Assembly: GCA_900553255.1 (NCBI GenBank)
Contig: USCI01000024.1
Location: 1-29,919 of the forward strand
Reading direction: 5' to 3'
From: an uncultured Oscillospiraceae bacterium
GTDB lineage: Bacteria > Bacillota > Clostridia > Oscillospirales > Acutalibacteraceae
Length of the DNA: 29,919 bases
Made by a program: the position numbers and the translations under genes. The number at the start of each line of letters is the position of its first letter. Position 1 is the stretch's first letter. Under the pieces are notes generated by a model. It was not told the origin of the DNA and did no database searches. It saw only the letters and a list, made by a program, of their open reading frames with translations. Positions 6,074-15,661 of the stretch are shown here, one piece after another.

Positions 6074-8941
6074 ATGACGAACAGAAGAACGCTTTGGCGA
6101 AGCGCCTTTTCATTGCTCATGGCGGTTGGCCTGCTCCTTTCCGGACCGGCGGTGCCGCTGGCGGCGGAAGAGTCGGCGGGTGAAACGCTGCAGGCTGCCG
6201 GGGAAACGGTTGCGACCGGATCTTATGCTGCCTATGCGGCCGCGAACGCCTCGTTTCCTCCGGCAAAGGCGGACTATCGCGCTGATGGGGGCGTTCCCTC
6301 CGCACGTTCCGAAAATACGGCGGTGGAAACGGATTACAGGGGTACCGGCGAAAGCTGTACGGTGATCCCCGATGACGGATATGCCGAGTGGACGATTGAG
6401 GTGCCCCAAGACGGGCTGTATGAGATCGAAATCCGCTATATGCCCGGCGAATCCGCGGGCGGCGATGTCGAGGCGGATTTTGCCATCGACGGACAGGTGC
6501 CGTTCAAGGAAGTAGCGTTGCTGAGCTTCAAGCGCACCTACACCCAGGAACAGGAGTTCCGGCAGAATGTCGCCGGCAACGATATTAAGCCGGATGTGAC
6601 CGAGGTGTTTTTGTGGTCGGATCACCGGCTGACAGATGCATCCGGTTATCTGCAGGAACCGTTCCGGTTTGCACTCACCGCCGGCTCGCATACGCTCCGG
6701 CTGACCGGGTCACGCGGCTCCCTGGCGGTTGCCGCAATCACCATCGCTCAGGGCTCCGCTACCGAAAGCTATGCGGATTACCTGGCACGCCATGAGGCAC
6801 AGGGACATACCCGCGCTCAGGCCGAGCCGATCGTGTGGGAGGCCGAAAAGCTGCTGTACAAGACTTCACAGACCATTGTGCCCACGGCGGATCATTCCTC
6901 GGCTGCTACTTCTCCACAGGACCCCGCTGCCCTCAAGCTCAACACGGTGGGCGGGGACAACTGGAAGCAGGTCGGCGACGCCATCACTTGGTCGTTCCAT
7001 GTGGAAACGGCGGGTATGTATACCATCGCCGTGCGGTTCCGGCAGGACGTGCTCGACGGCATTTTTACCAGCCGCCGGTTGCTGCTTGACGGCAATGTGC
7101 CTTTCCGTGAGGCGGAAGGACTGCGATTCCATTACTCATCCGACTGGCAGGTCGGTGCGTTCGGCGATGAGAACGGCAGCTTCCGCTTCTATCTCAGCGA
7201 AGGCGATCACACCCTTACCCTCGAAGCCGTCATGGGCGATGTGGCCGAGATGGTTGGACAGGTCGAGGATTCCCTCAATGAAATGAACGCCATTTACCGC
7301 AGGATTATCATGGTCACCGGCACCTCGCCGGACCGCTACCGCGACTATCATTTTGAAAGCCTCATCCCCGAGGAGATCGCCGCGCTCGGCGAGCAGCGCG
7401 ACGCCCTCCAGCAGGCGGCCGACGTCATTGACCGTGAGGCCGGTACCAATGGCAGCTATACCTCTATTATCAAAAAGATCATTTTTCAGCTCGATCGCAT
7501 GTATACCGAGCCCGCCTCCATTGCCAAATATCTCGAACAATTCAAATCCAACCTCGGTTCCCTCGGTTCCTGGCTGCTCACCGCCAGCGAACAGCCCCTT
7601 CAGCTCGACCGGTTTTACCTTCTGCCGGCAGGAGATCCGCTGCCTGAGGCCGGCGCAGGCGTTTGGGAGAGCCTGGTGTTTGGCGTCAAGAGCTTTATTG
7701 CTACCTTTTTCCTCGATTACAGCTCCATCGGCCAGACCGCCGATGGCGAGGGACTCTCCCGTGAGCTGAAAGTTTGGGTGCAGACCGGGCGCGATCAGGC
7801 GGAGATCCTCCGGCAGCTCATCGATACCTCCTTCGCCGCGCAGAACGACGCACGGGTCACGTTGGAACTGGTGGCTTCGGGAACCCTGCTTCAGTCTGTC
7901 CTCGCGGGGCTTGCTCCCGATGTGGCGTTGAGCAACGCGGTCAGCGAACCGATCAATTATGCCATTCGCAACGCCAACGTCGATCTCACCCAGTTCCCCG
8001 ATTTTGAGGAGGTCGCGGCCCGTTTCCATCCTGCCGCCATCGAGCCGTATGCCTTCGACGGACGCGTTTACGCCCTTCCCGAAACCTTTACTTTCTATAT
8101 GTTCTTCTATCGCACCGATATCTTTGACGAGCTTGGGCTGACCGTGCCCGGATCCTGGGAGGAGCTGATCGAGCTTATCCCGCTCCTGCAGAGGAAAAAT
8201 CTTACCATGGGCATCCCGCACGATGCCAATATGTATGCCCTGTTGCTGTATCAGAACGGCGGTGAGCTGTACAGCGACGAGGGAGCCTCCACCAACCTCG
8301 GCTCCAACGAGGGCCTTAACGCTTTCCTTGAGCTCACCGAGCTGTTTACCCTATACGACCTTCCGGTTACCTTTGATTTCGCCAACCGATTCCGTTCCGG
8401 AGAAATGCCCTGTGGGATTCAGGATTACAGTATGTATAATCAGCTCACTGCCTTTGCGCCCGAGATCCGCGGGATGTGGCGGATGGTTCCCGTGCCGGGA
8501 AGAGAAGCGGGCGAGAGCCTCTCGGTCGGTACCGGTACCAATGCGATGATCATCCGTTCCGGTGGCGACACCCAGCTGGCCTGGGAGTTCCTCAAATGGT
8601 GGATGTCTGCCGATGTGCAGAGCGAATTTGCTGTCAACATGGAAAGTGTCCTTGGCCCGGCCGCCAAGCAGCCTACCGCCAACCTGGAGGCGCTCACCAG
8701 GATGACCTGGAGCCGTGACGAGTATACCAATCTGCTCGCTCAGCTCGATAACGTGCGGGCCGTCCCTGAGGTGCCCGGCGGCTATTACCTGTCACGGATC
8801 ATCACCTTTGCCTTTAACCGGGTATACAACGGCTCCGGTGCCCAGACGATGGCCGAAAATCCTGTGGAGGTTATTGCAGAGTATATCAACGAATTTAACG
8901 ATGAGCTCACGCGCAAGCGTGAGGAATTCGGTATCCAATAA
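6074..8941 (+). CDS. solute-binding protein with two N-terminal carbohydrate-binding-like modules
   Basis: This 955-residue protein is about twice the usual size of a sugar-binding protein. A Sec-type signal (residues 1-31, ending PLAAEE) lacks a lipobox cysteine. Two beta-rich modules follow, about 60-235 and 250-395, sharing the pattern W(T/S)(I/F)xV.xxGxYxIxxR, DG.VPF and a final HTL.L strand, as in CBM35-like jelly rolls. A helical spacer (about 430-500) leads to a family 1 solute-binding domain (about 560-950; ALPETFTFYMFFYRTDIFDELGL, VGTGTNAMIIRSGG, AWEFLKWWMS). I chose ATG 6074 because AGGTGGA lies 9 bases upstream; ATG 6047 would add nine residues with no good site. Two permease genes follow at once, so this is their likely receptor. 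How it stays on the cell is unclear; the signal segment may remain as an anchor. Confidence 0.85.
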   Translation: MTNRRTLWRSAFSLLMAVGLLLSGPAVPLAAEESAGETLQAAGETVATGSYAAYAAANASFPPAKADYRADGGVPSARSENTAVETDYRGTGESCTVIPDDGYAEWTIEVPQDGLYEIEIRYMPGESAGGDVEADFAIDGQVPFKEVALLSFKRTYTQEQEFRQNVAGNDIKPDVTEVFLWSDHRLTDASGYLQEPFRFALTAGSHTLRLTGSRGSLAVAAITIAQGSATESYADYLARHEAQGHTRAQAEPIVWEAEKLLYKTSQTIVPTADHSSAATSPQDPAALKLNTVGGDNWKQVGDAITWSFHVETAGMYTIAVRFRQDVLDGIFTSRRLLLDGNVPFREAEGLRFHYSSDWQVGAFGDENGSFRFYLSEGDHTLTLEAVMGDVAEMVGQVEDSLNEMNAIYRRIIMVTGTSPDRYRDYHFESLIPEEIAALGEQRDALQQAADVIDREAGTNGSYTSIIKKIIFQLDRMYTEPASIAKYLEQFKSNLGSLGSWLLTASEQPLQLDRFYLLPAGDPLPEAGAGVWESLVFGVKSFIATFFLDYSSIGQTADGEGLSRELKVWVQTGRDQAEILRQLIDTSFAAQNDARVTLELVASGTLLQSVLAGLAPDVALSNAVSEPINYAIRNANVDLTQFPDFEEVAARFHPAAIEPYAFDGRVYALPETFTFYMFFYRTDIFDELGLTVPGSWEELIELIPLLQRKNLTMGIPHDANMYALLLYQNGGELYSDEGASTNLGSNEGLNAFLELTELFTLYDLPVTFDFANRFRSGEMPCGIQDYSMYNQLTAFAPEIRGMWRMVPVPGREAGESLSVGTGTNAMIIRSGGDTQLAWEFLKWWMSADVQSEFAVNMESVLGPAAKQPTANLEALTRMTWSRDEYTNLLAQLDNVRAVPEVPGGYYLSRIITFAFNRVYNGSGAQTMAENPVEVIAEYINEFNDELTRKREEFGIQ

Positions 8942-8949
8942 GGAGGCGG

Positions 8950-9867
8950 ATGGCATTGAAAGCAAAGGGCGGCTTGAAATACACCTGGCGCCGCATGTGC
9001 AAAAGCAGAATCTCGTATGCTTTTATCCTCCCGTATGTCCTCCTCTTTTTTGTGTTTACCGTTTTGCCTGTGCTGATCTCCGTGGTGCTCAGCTTTACCT
9101 CCTTCAACATCTTGGAAGCGCCCGAATTCGTCGGCCTCGACAATTATGTGCGCCTGTTCTTCAAGGACAGCGTTTTCCTCAAGGGGCTCCAGAATACCAT
9201 CATTCTGGCGGTTGTGCTTGGGCCGGGCGGCTATATCCTCAGCATCGTGTGCGCCTGGTTCATCAACGAACTCACACCCAAGCTCCGCGCGCTTGTCACC
9301 CTGGTCTTTTACGCGCCGTCCATTTCCGGCAACGTTTACCTCATCTGGAGCGTCATGTTCAGCGGTGACGATTACGGCTACATCAACAGCCTGCTTACCA
9401 AGCTCGGCCTCATCCAGCAGCCCGTTCAGTGGCTCCAGGATACCCGTTATATCCTGCCCATCGTCATCGTGGTTTCCCTCTGGATCAGCCTCGGCACCGG
9501 ATTCCTTTCCATGATCGCGGCGTTCCAGGGCGTTGACAAGTCCTATTACGAAGCCGGTGCGATCGACGGCATCCGCAACCGCTGGCAGGAGCTTTGGTTC
9601 ATTACACTCCCCATGATGAGGCCTCAGATGGTGTTCAGCGCCGTGATGAGCATCACCGGTGCGTTCGGCGTCGGCCCGCTCATCACCTCTCTGTGCGGGT
9701 ACCCCACCACCGATTATGCCGCGCATACCGTCATGAACCATCTCACCGACTACGGCAGCATCCGTTTTGAAATGGGGTATGCCTCCGCTATCGCGGTGGT
9801 CCTGTTCGTCCTGATGGTCGGCGCAAACCTGCTGGCCAAACGCCTCATTTCCCACGTCGGCGAATAG
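8950..9867 (+). CDS. carbohydrate ABC transporter permease, MalF/UgpA type (pair 1)
   Basis: This 305-residue inner-membrane protein has six predicted membrane helices. The first is near residues 22-48 (YAFILPYVLLFFVFTVLPVL). The EAA loop that contacts the ATPase is at 201-221 (EAGAIDGIRNRWQELWFITLP), with the conserved EAxxDGA-like start and LP end. Its length is normal for the MalF/UgpA/LacF class. ATG 8950 follows AAGGAGG and lies 8 bases after the binding-protein stop, so it is co-translated with it. With the next gene it should form the heterodimeric channel for the sugar captured by the module-fused binding protein. No ATPase is encoded nearby, as is usual for importers using a shared MsmX-like ATPase. 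Confidence 0.93.
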   Translation: MALKAKGGLKYTWRRMCKSRISYAFILPYVLLFFVFTVLPVLISVVLSFTSFNILEAPEFVGLDNYVRLFFKDSVFLKGLQNTIILAVVLGPGGYILSIVCAWFINELTPKLRALVTLVFYAPSISGNVYLIWSVMFSGDDYGYINSLLTKLGLIQQPVQWLQDTRYILPIVIVVSLWISLGTGFLSMIAAFQGVDKSYYEAGAIDGIRNRWQELWFITLPMMRPQMVFSAVMSITGAFGVGPLITSLCGYPTTDYAAHTVMNHLTDYGSIRFEMGYASAIAVVLFVLMVGANLLAKRLISHVGE

Positions 9868-9884
9868 AAAGGAGGGCACGCTCT

Positions 9885-10781
9885 ATGGCTACCGCTCGAT
9901 CCGCGCTGTCCAGACGGCTGCGCGGCCGGCACAAAAAACTCTATCTCAACCGCTCGCGCGGGGGCAATTTCCTCATTTTTCTGTTTCTGGGCGTGTTCGG
10001 CGTTTTTATGATCCTGCCGATGATCTACTCCGTTTCCAGCGCCCTCAAACCGCTGGATGAGCTGTGGATTTATCCTCCCCGGTTCTTTGTCCAGAACCCT
10101 ACCGCCAAGAATTTTAAGGATCTGCTCAGCCTGATGGGGGACAGCTGGGTTCCGTTCACCCGTTACCTGTTCAACACGCTGTTCATTTCGGTCGTCGGTA
10201 CCGGCGGTCATCTGCTGCTGTCCTCCCTGTGCGCGTACGCGCTCGCCAAGCATGATTTCCCCGGCCGAGAATTCGTCTTCAAATGTATCGTGCTCTCGCT
10301 CATGTTTTCTACCGCGGTCACCGGTGTGCCCAGCTTTCTGATCATGACCAAGCTCCATCTGGTCAACGGCTACGGTGCGTTTATCCTTCCTGCGTTCTGC
10401 TCTTCCCTCGGGCTGTACCTCATGAAGCAGTTTATGGAAACCAACATACCGGACGCCATCCTGGAGTCCGCCCATATCGACGGCGCCGGCGAGGTGCGTA
10501 TCTTCTGGCGTATCGTCATGCCGCTGGTCAAACCCGCGTGGCTTACCCTCATCATCTTCTCCTTCCAGGGGTTGTGGAACACCGGAAATACGGTGCTGGT
10601 ACAGAGCGAGCAGCTCAAGCCCCTTAATTACGCCCTGTCCCAGATCGTTTCGAGCGGTATCGCCCGCTCCGGGACCGCCGCCGCCGCTGCCGTCGTCATG
10701 ATGGTGGTGCCCGTTGCCATCTTCGTCGTATCCCAGAGCAATATCGTCGAAACGGTGGCTACCTCCGGCATGAAGGACTGA
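9885..10781 (+). CDS. carbohydrate ABC transporter permease, MalG/UgpE type (pair 1)
   Basis: This 298-residue protein has six predicted membrane helices. The N-terminal helix is about 28-48 (FLIFLFLGVFGVFMILPMIY), followed by the MalG-class SSALKP stretch. The EAA loop is at 194-215 (ESAHIDGAGEVRIFWRIVMP). Length and motif order fit the MalG/UgpE class. AAGGAGG precedes ATG 9885, 17 bases after the partner permease. Together the two form the transmembrane part of the first importer. The C-terminus ends IVETVATSGMKD, as is common in this class. Confidence 0.93.
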   Translation: MATARSALSRRLRGRHKKLYLNRSRGGNFLIFLFLGVFGVFMILPMIYSVSSALKPLDELWIYPPRFFVQNPTAKNFKDLLSLMGDSWVPFTRYLFNTLFISVVGTGGHLLLSSLCAYALAKHDFPGREFVFKCIVLSLMFSTAVTGVPSFLIMTKLHLVNGYGAFILPAFCSSLGLYLMKQFMETNIPDAILESAHIDGAGEVRIFWRIVMPLVKPAWLTLIIFSFQGLWNTGNTVLVQSEQLKPLNYALSQIVSSGIARSGTAAAAAVVMMVVPVAIFVVSQSNIVETVATSGMKD

Positions 10782-10818
10782 TCCATAGGGGAGTCCCGAG
10801 TTTTTTGGAAAGGCTTGG

Positions 10819-12972
10819 TTGTGCACAATGAGTATACATACCGGGTTGAAACGGGCTGTCGGCACGGCCTTTCTGCTCGTGCTGGCGGGTGCCTGTTCGG
10901 TCCTGCCGGCGGCTGCCGCCGCCTACGAGACTTATACCTATTCCTATGAGGGCAAAGCGCAGATATCCCCCAACGCCTATATCCCGCTGTATGAGCTGTC
11001 CGCCTTTGGCGAGGCAGGCGCGCTGAACAAGCCCGCCGATATCCTGGCGGACGCCGATTCCGGCCGCGTGTTTATCGCCGATAAGGAAAACAACCGCATC
11101 GTCGTCCTCGACGAGCAGCTGGACTTCCTCCAGACGGTCGATTCTTTTGTCAATGCCGACGGCGGGCAGGACGGCTTTAACCAGCCCCAGGGCGTGTTTG
11201 TCGCCGATACCGGCGAACTGTACGTCGCCGATACGGCCAATGCGCGCCTCGTCGTCTTTAACTCCGATCTCACCTACTCCCGTACCATCGACGCGCCGCC
11301 TGCCGACATCCTGCCGGAAAACTTCAAATACAATCCCAAGGCAGTGGCGGTAGACGGTTCCGGCCGTATTTATGTGGTCTCCCAAAACTCCAACATGGGC
11401 GTGATCGCCCTCGACGCCGACGGCAGCTTTGAGGGCTTTCTCGGCGCACAGCGTGTTACGCCCAATATGGCCGAGCTGTTCTGGCGCATGTTCATGACCG
11501 ATGAGCAGATCGCCCGCACCAGCAGCTTTGTCCCCGTCGAGTACAGCAATCTCACCATCGACGACAAGGGGTTCGTTTACGTCACCTCCGCTGAGATCGA
11601 CCGCTACAGCCTCTATTCCGCAGTGTGGTCCCGCAGCACCGACAGCTCCTATGCGCCGATTAAAAAGATCAATCCCTCCGGCACCGATGTGCTCCGCCGC
11701 AACGGCTTTTTCCCGCCTGTCGGCGATATCAGCTTCGACGCCTATGCCGGTGCCGATACCGTTGAGCCTTCCCAGATCGGCGAGGTCGCGCTGCTGGACA
11801 ACAACATGTATGCGCTTGTGGATACCAAGGACAGCAAGGTGTTTACCTATGATTCCTACGGCAATCTGCTCTACGCTTTCGGCGGCACCGGCGAAGCGCT
11901 CGGTCTCTATACCCAGCTTGCCTCGGTCGCCTTCCTCGGCGACCGCATGCTGGCGCTTGATTCCGCCGATGGCTCCGTCACCGTCCTCGAGAAAACCGAG
12001 TATGCCGGTATGATCGACGAGGTCATCGGGTATCAGGAGAACCGCGAGTTCGATAAGGCGGTGGCCAAGTGGAACGAGGTGCTCGGTCTCAACAATAATT
12101 TTGATATGGCGTATTTGGGCATTGGCAAAACCCTGCTCGAGCAGGGCGATTATCAGGAGGCGATGGACTATTTTCGCCTCATCAACAACAAGTCCTACTA
12201 TTCCAGGGCGTATAAGCTTTACCGGCAGGAGATCCTCGGCAAGGTCGGTATTGTGCTGCTTCTGGCGGCCGGCGTCTTGGTGGTTCTGGTGGTCAAGTTT
12301 TTCGCCTTTGCCCGCAGGTATAACCAGCGCATGTTGGTGCAGGGACGCACCGGTACCTTCCGTTCCGAGCTCATGTATGGCTTTTATACCATGTTCCACC
12401 CCTTTGACGGCTTCTATGAGCTCAAGCGCGAAAAACGCGGCAGCCTACGCGCTGCGTCGCTGATTCTGGCGGTCGCGTGCGGCGCCTACCTCCTCAAATA
12501 TCTTGGCGCGTGCTATCTCGAAAAATCCGTCGAGTCCCCGCCTTCCCTGATCAGCAGCCTGCTCAATCTCCTGCTGCCTGTCGCTCTGTGGTGCGCGGCC
12601 AACTGGTGTCTGACCTCCCTTATGGACGGCAAGGGCAGTATGCGCGATATCTATATCGCCTGCTGCTATGCCCTCGTCCCCATGATCCTCTTTATGGTGC
12701 CTGCCTCGCTGCTGAGCCATTTCCTTGTGCAGGAGGAACTGCCGCTGCTTGCCTTCTTCTCCGGTATCGGTACCGTTTGGTCCCTTGCTCTGGTCTTCTT
12801 CGGCACCATGACCATTCACGACTATTCCTTCGGCAAGAACATCCTTGTCACCGCCCTCACCATTGTGGGGATCGGGCTGATCCTGTTCCTGCTGATGATC
12901 TTTTTCAGTCTTACCGGCCGTATGGTGGCACTGGTGGACAACGTCGTCAAAGAAATCACCTTCCGTTCCTGA
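10819..12972 (+). CDS. NHL-propeller / TPR / Yip1-domain membrane protein
   Basis: This protein of about 717 residues has no assigned function. After a signal-like segment (13-35), residues about 65-390 show NHL-type propeller repeats (LNKPADILADADSGRVFIADKENNRIVVLD; FNQPQGVFVADTGELYVADTANARLVVF; KAVAVDGSGRIYVVS). A short TPR region (about 400-465; EFDKAVAKWNEVLGLNNNFDMAYLGIGKTLLEQGDYQEAMDYF, split here over several helices) follows. Next come a membrane helix (about 474-497) and a Yip1-like domain with about five membrane segments (515-705). The propeller and TPR should lie outside the cell. TTG 10819 has GAAAGG five bases upstream; ATG 10828 is an alternative. I recall this architecture next to sugar transporters and DUF5696 genes in Paenibacillus and Clostridia. 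A role in sensing, scaffolding or assembling the transporter is inference. Confidence 0.8.
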   Translation: MCTMSIHTGLKRAVGTAFLLVLAGACSVLPAAAAAYETYTYSYEGKAQISPNAYIPLYELSAFGEAGALNKPADILADADSGRVFIADKENNRIVVLDEQLDFLQTVDSFVNADGGQDGFNQPQGVFVADTGELYVADTANARLVVFNSDLTYSRTIDAPPADILPENFKYNPKAVAVDGSGRIYVVSQNSNMGVIALDADGSFEGFLGAQRVTPNMAELFWRMFMTDEQIARTSSFVPVEYSNLTIDDKGFVYVTSAEIDRYSLYSAVWSRSTDSSYAPIKKINPSGTDVLRRNGFFPPVGDISFDAYAGADTVEPSQIGEVALLDNNMYALVDTKDSKVFTYDSYGNLLYAFGGTGEALGLYTQLASVAFLGDRMLALDSADGSVTVLEKTEYAGMIDEVIGYQENREFDKAVAKWNEVLGLNNNFDMAYLGIGKTLLEQGDYQEAMDYFRLINNKSYYSRAYKLYRQEILGKVGIVLLLAAGVLVVLVVKFFAFARRYNQRMLVQGRTGTFRSELMYGFYTMFHPFDGFYELKREKRGSLRAASLILAVACGAYLLKYLGACYLEKSVESPPSLISSLLNLLLPVALWCAANWCLTSLMDGKGSMRDIYIACCYALVPMILFMVPASLLSHFLVQEELPLLAFFSGIGTVWSLALVFFGTMTIHDYSFGKNILVTALTIVGIGLILFLLMIFFSLTGRMVALVDNVVKEITFRS

Positions 12973-13008
12973 ACGGGCGCCGGCCGACAGAAAGGAGGAT
13001 TCCCTGAT

Positions 13009-15639
13009 ATGTTTATCCGAAAAGCGATGTGCCTTCTTCTGACCACCGCTCTGCTGACCGGGCTTGGGGCACTTGTGCCGATGCCGCAGGCGGCGCAGGA
13101 AACCGTCCCCTCGGTTTCCGGTCTTTCCGGAGAACCCGGACAGCCTGTCGAGGGTACGGAAAAAGAGGTCGCGTTTTCCTTCGGCAGCGCGCAGGAGATG
13201 CTTGCGGCGATGACGCCGGCCGCGGAAAACGACCGTTTCCGCCTGCTTTATGATCCCGATACCCTCGCCGTTGCGCTCCAGGACGTCGAAAACGGCGGCG
13301 TGCTGCTCAGCAACCCCTATAACGCCTCCGAAGATCTCTACGCAACCGGGAATATCGAAAAAAATCTCGAATCTCAGGTGGTTCTGACTTACGTCGACAC
13401 CTACAACGTCAAGGCGGATCTCTGGTCCTCCGCCGACTGTGCCGAGCTTGGGCAGTACCGTATTCTGCCGTACGAAAACGGGTTGCGCGTCGAGCTGTCG
13501 ATCGGCCGGGAGCAGACCGAGAGGATTGTTCCCGAGGCGATGACCGTGGAACGGTTTGAAACGCTTACCGCACAGATGCCTGATCGCGCCAAGCGCCGCA
13601 TGGAGCTGTTTTACAAGCGATATGCCCTCGCCGATATCACCGACGAGTCCGAACGCGAGCGGCTGCTTGGCCTGTATCCCGTGCTGGAAACCCAGGATCT
13701 GTATATCAGCATCGAGCTGTCCGAGCGCGAAAAGGACGATGTCGAAAGCTATCTGACCGACGCAGGCTATACCCTCGAACAGTATGAGGCGGATCTGCAG
13801 GCGCTTGGCGGCGAGGTAGAGGAAACCTATGTGCCGAATTTTCGCCTCGCGGTCGAGTACGTCCTGACCGAAGAAGGCCTCACCGTTACCATCCCGAACG
13901 ATTCCGTGCAGTACGATCGAGAGCATTTTGCCCTGCTGTCCATCCGGCTGCTGGAATTCTTTGCCGCGGACGGCCCAAGCGAGGACGGTGACGGCTATCT
14001 GTTCATCCCCGACGGCTCCGGTGCCCTCATCGATATCAACGGCCAGGACGAGAACCGACGCCGTATTCTGTCGGGTCAGGTTTACGGACTCGATGCCGCC
14101 ATACAGCAGACGGTCAGCGACCGCGAGGGTGAAGCCTACCGCATGCCGGTTTTCGGCATCGTCCGCAACGACCACACCGCCAGCTTCGCTATCATTGAAA
14201 GCGGTGACGATGCCGTCGAAATTACCGCCAAGCTCGGTGAGCCCAACAGCTCGTATTATACCGTTTATCCCACTTTTTGCTGGACGAGCGAGGAATTTGT
14301 TACGGTCGATACCAAGGTCAGTTCGCTCAACTCGGCCAAAAAAATCTATATTTACGACGGCAATGTCACCACCAATGATCTGACGGTTCGCTATTATGCG
14401 CTGGCTGGTGACCAGGCCGATTACAGCTCCATGGCCGCCATCTACCGCGCGTATCTTACCGCACGGGGGATGGACGCACGCGAGGAGGCCAACCACCTGC
14501 ATTTTGGGCTGGAAACCCTCGGCACGGCCTTGTATTCCAAGGATTTTCTGGGCTTTTCCTATCAGGCGGACGCTGCCTTTACCACCTACGAGCGCAGCGC
14601 GGAGATCGCCGCATATTTCCGGGACAACGGGGTGGATAACCTCTTCCTTTCGCTGACCGGATGGAGGGAGGACGGACTGGACGCCGGGATCGCTGACCGG
14701 CTCAGGCTATCCGGTGCGCTGGGGGGAAAGACGGGGTTCCGCTCCCTCCTCGACTGGACCGGCGAGCAGGGGATTCCGCTGTTCCCGGATCTGGACTTCC
14801 TCTTCGTGGCTCGGGACGGCTGGTTTGACGGCTTCTCGCCCTCCGGCGACGCGGCACGTATGCTCGATAAGGAATATGCGGGTATCGCCCGCTTTGAGCC
14901 GGATACCCAGCAGTACGGCGAGCTGCAGTACGCCGTGTCGCCGAGCCGCTATGCCGGTTATCTCGAGGGGTTCCTCAAAAACTACCGCGAGTACGATCAT
15001 CCCGCCCTGTCTCTCAGCACCATGGGGGAGTATCTCAATTCCGATTTCGCCTCCGCCCATCCGTCCAACCGCGGGCAGTCCATGCAGACCATCACCGGCC
15101 TGCTCGCCGGACTCGAAGACGAGTTTTCGCTCAGCTTTGACGGCGGCAACGCCTATGTGCTGCCCTACGCGTCGCTGATCCGGGACGTGCCCACAGAATG
15201 CTCCAACTATCTCGGCGAGTCCGCTTCGGTACCCTTTTATCAGCTGGCTGTCAGCGGTGCGGTTTCCTGCCAGTCCGCGCCGGTCAATCTCAACGAGGAT
15301 GCCGAGACGACGCTGCTGCGCTGCATCGAGAGCCGCACATCACCTGGCTTCGTGCTGGCGGGCGATCATATCGAACGTCTCAAGAAAACCGATTACAGCT
15401 ATTATTATGCCGTCAGCTTCGAGGTGCTCAAGGAAAAGGTGCTCGAGCAGTACCGCTATGTGGCCGAGGCGCTTGCGCCCGTTGAGGGCAGCCCCATGAT
15501 CGCTCACCGCCTGGTTGCCGACGGCGTCGCCTGCACCGCATACGACAACGGCGTATCCATTTATGTCAACTATAACAACGAACCCTATTCGGCCGGCGAA
15601 ATCGTCGTGCCCGCCCGGGGCTATCTGGCGGTGGATTGA
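13009..15639 (+). CDS. secreted DUF5696-like protein, possible glycoside hydrolase
   Basis: This 876-residue protein begins with a signal peptide (1-29, ending PQAAQ). A beta-rich region (about 50-490) includes FRLLYDPDTLAVALQDVENG and DGYLFIPDGSGALIDIN, which I associate with the DUF5696 family. A TIM-barrel-like part follows at about 495-760, with strand-end acidic residues in LSLTGWREDGLD, LFPDLDF (D594, D596) and LSLSTMGEYLNSDF (E674, D679). A small beta domain closes the protein (about 830-876). The layout recalls large GH-A/GH101-like enzymes with a beta-super-sandwich ahead of a barrel, but I cannot name a reaction. There is no lipobox and no C-terminal anchor. AAGGAGG precedes ATG 13009. 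It sits between the Yip1 gene and the second permease pair, so it may supply that importer's ligand. Confidence 0.72.
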   Translation: MFIRKAMCLLLTTALLTGLGALVPMPQAAQETVPSVSGLSGEPGQPVEGTEKEVAFSFGSAQEMLAAMTPAAENDRFRLLYDPDTLAVALQDVENGGVLLSNPYNASEDLYATGNIEKNLESQVVLTYVDTYNVKADLWSSADCAELGQYRILPYENGLRVELSIGREQTERIVPEAMTVERFETLTAQMPDRAKRRMELFYKRYALADITDESERERLLGLYPVLETQDLYISIELSEREKDDVESYLTDAGYTLEQYEADLQALGGEVEETYVPNFRLAVEYVLTEEGLTVTIPNDSVQYDREHFALLSIRLLEFFAADGPSEDGDGYLFIPDGSGALIDINGQDENRRRILSGQVYGLDAAIQQTVSDREGEAYRMPVFGIVRNDHTASFAIIESGDDAVEITAKLGEPNSSYYTVYPTFCWTSEEFVTVDTKVSSLNSAKKIYIYDGNVTTNDLTVRYYALAGDQADYSSMAAIYRAYLTARGMDAREEANHLHFGLETLGTALYSKDFLGFSYQADAAFTTYERSAEIAAYFRDNGVDNLFLSLTGWREDGLDAGIADRLRLSGALGGKTGFRSLLDWTGEQGIPLFPDLDFLFVARDGWFDGFSPSGDAARMLDKEYAGIARFEPDTQQYGELQYAVSPSRYAGYLEGFLKNYREYDHPALSLSTMGEYLNSDFASAHPSNRGQSMQTITGLLAGLEDEFSLSFDGGNAYVLPYASLIRDVPTECSNYLGESASVPFYQLAVSGAVSCQSAPVNLNEDAETTLLRCIESRTSPGFVLAGDHIERLKKTDYSYYYAVSFEVLKEKVLEQYRYVAEALAPVEGSPMIAHRLVADGVACTAYDNGVSIYVNYNNEPYSAGEIVVPARGYLAVD

Positions 15640-15661
15640 CCGGAGAAAGGAGAGGACGCTC

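Noticed and set aside
10782..10818. Possible terminator (GGG/CCC followed by six T) between the pair 1 permease and the Yip1 gene
   Set aside because: The stem is only three base pairs, too weak to terminate, and the gap is just 37 bases within a co-oriented run.
12445..14502. A 685-residue antisense open frame across the Yip1 and DUF5696-like genes
   Set aside because: It is a shadow of two genes with signal peptides and ribosome-binding sites on the plus strand, and shows no domain of its own.
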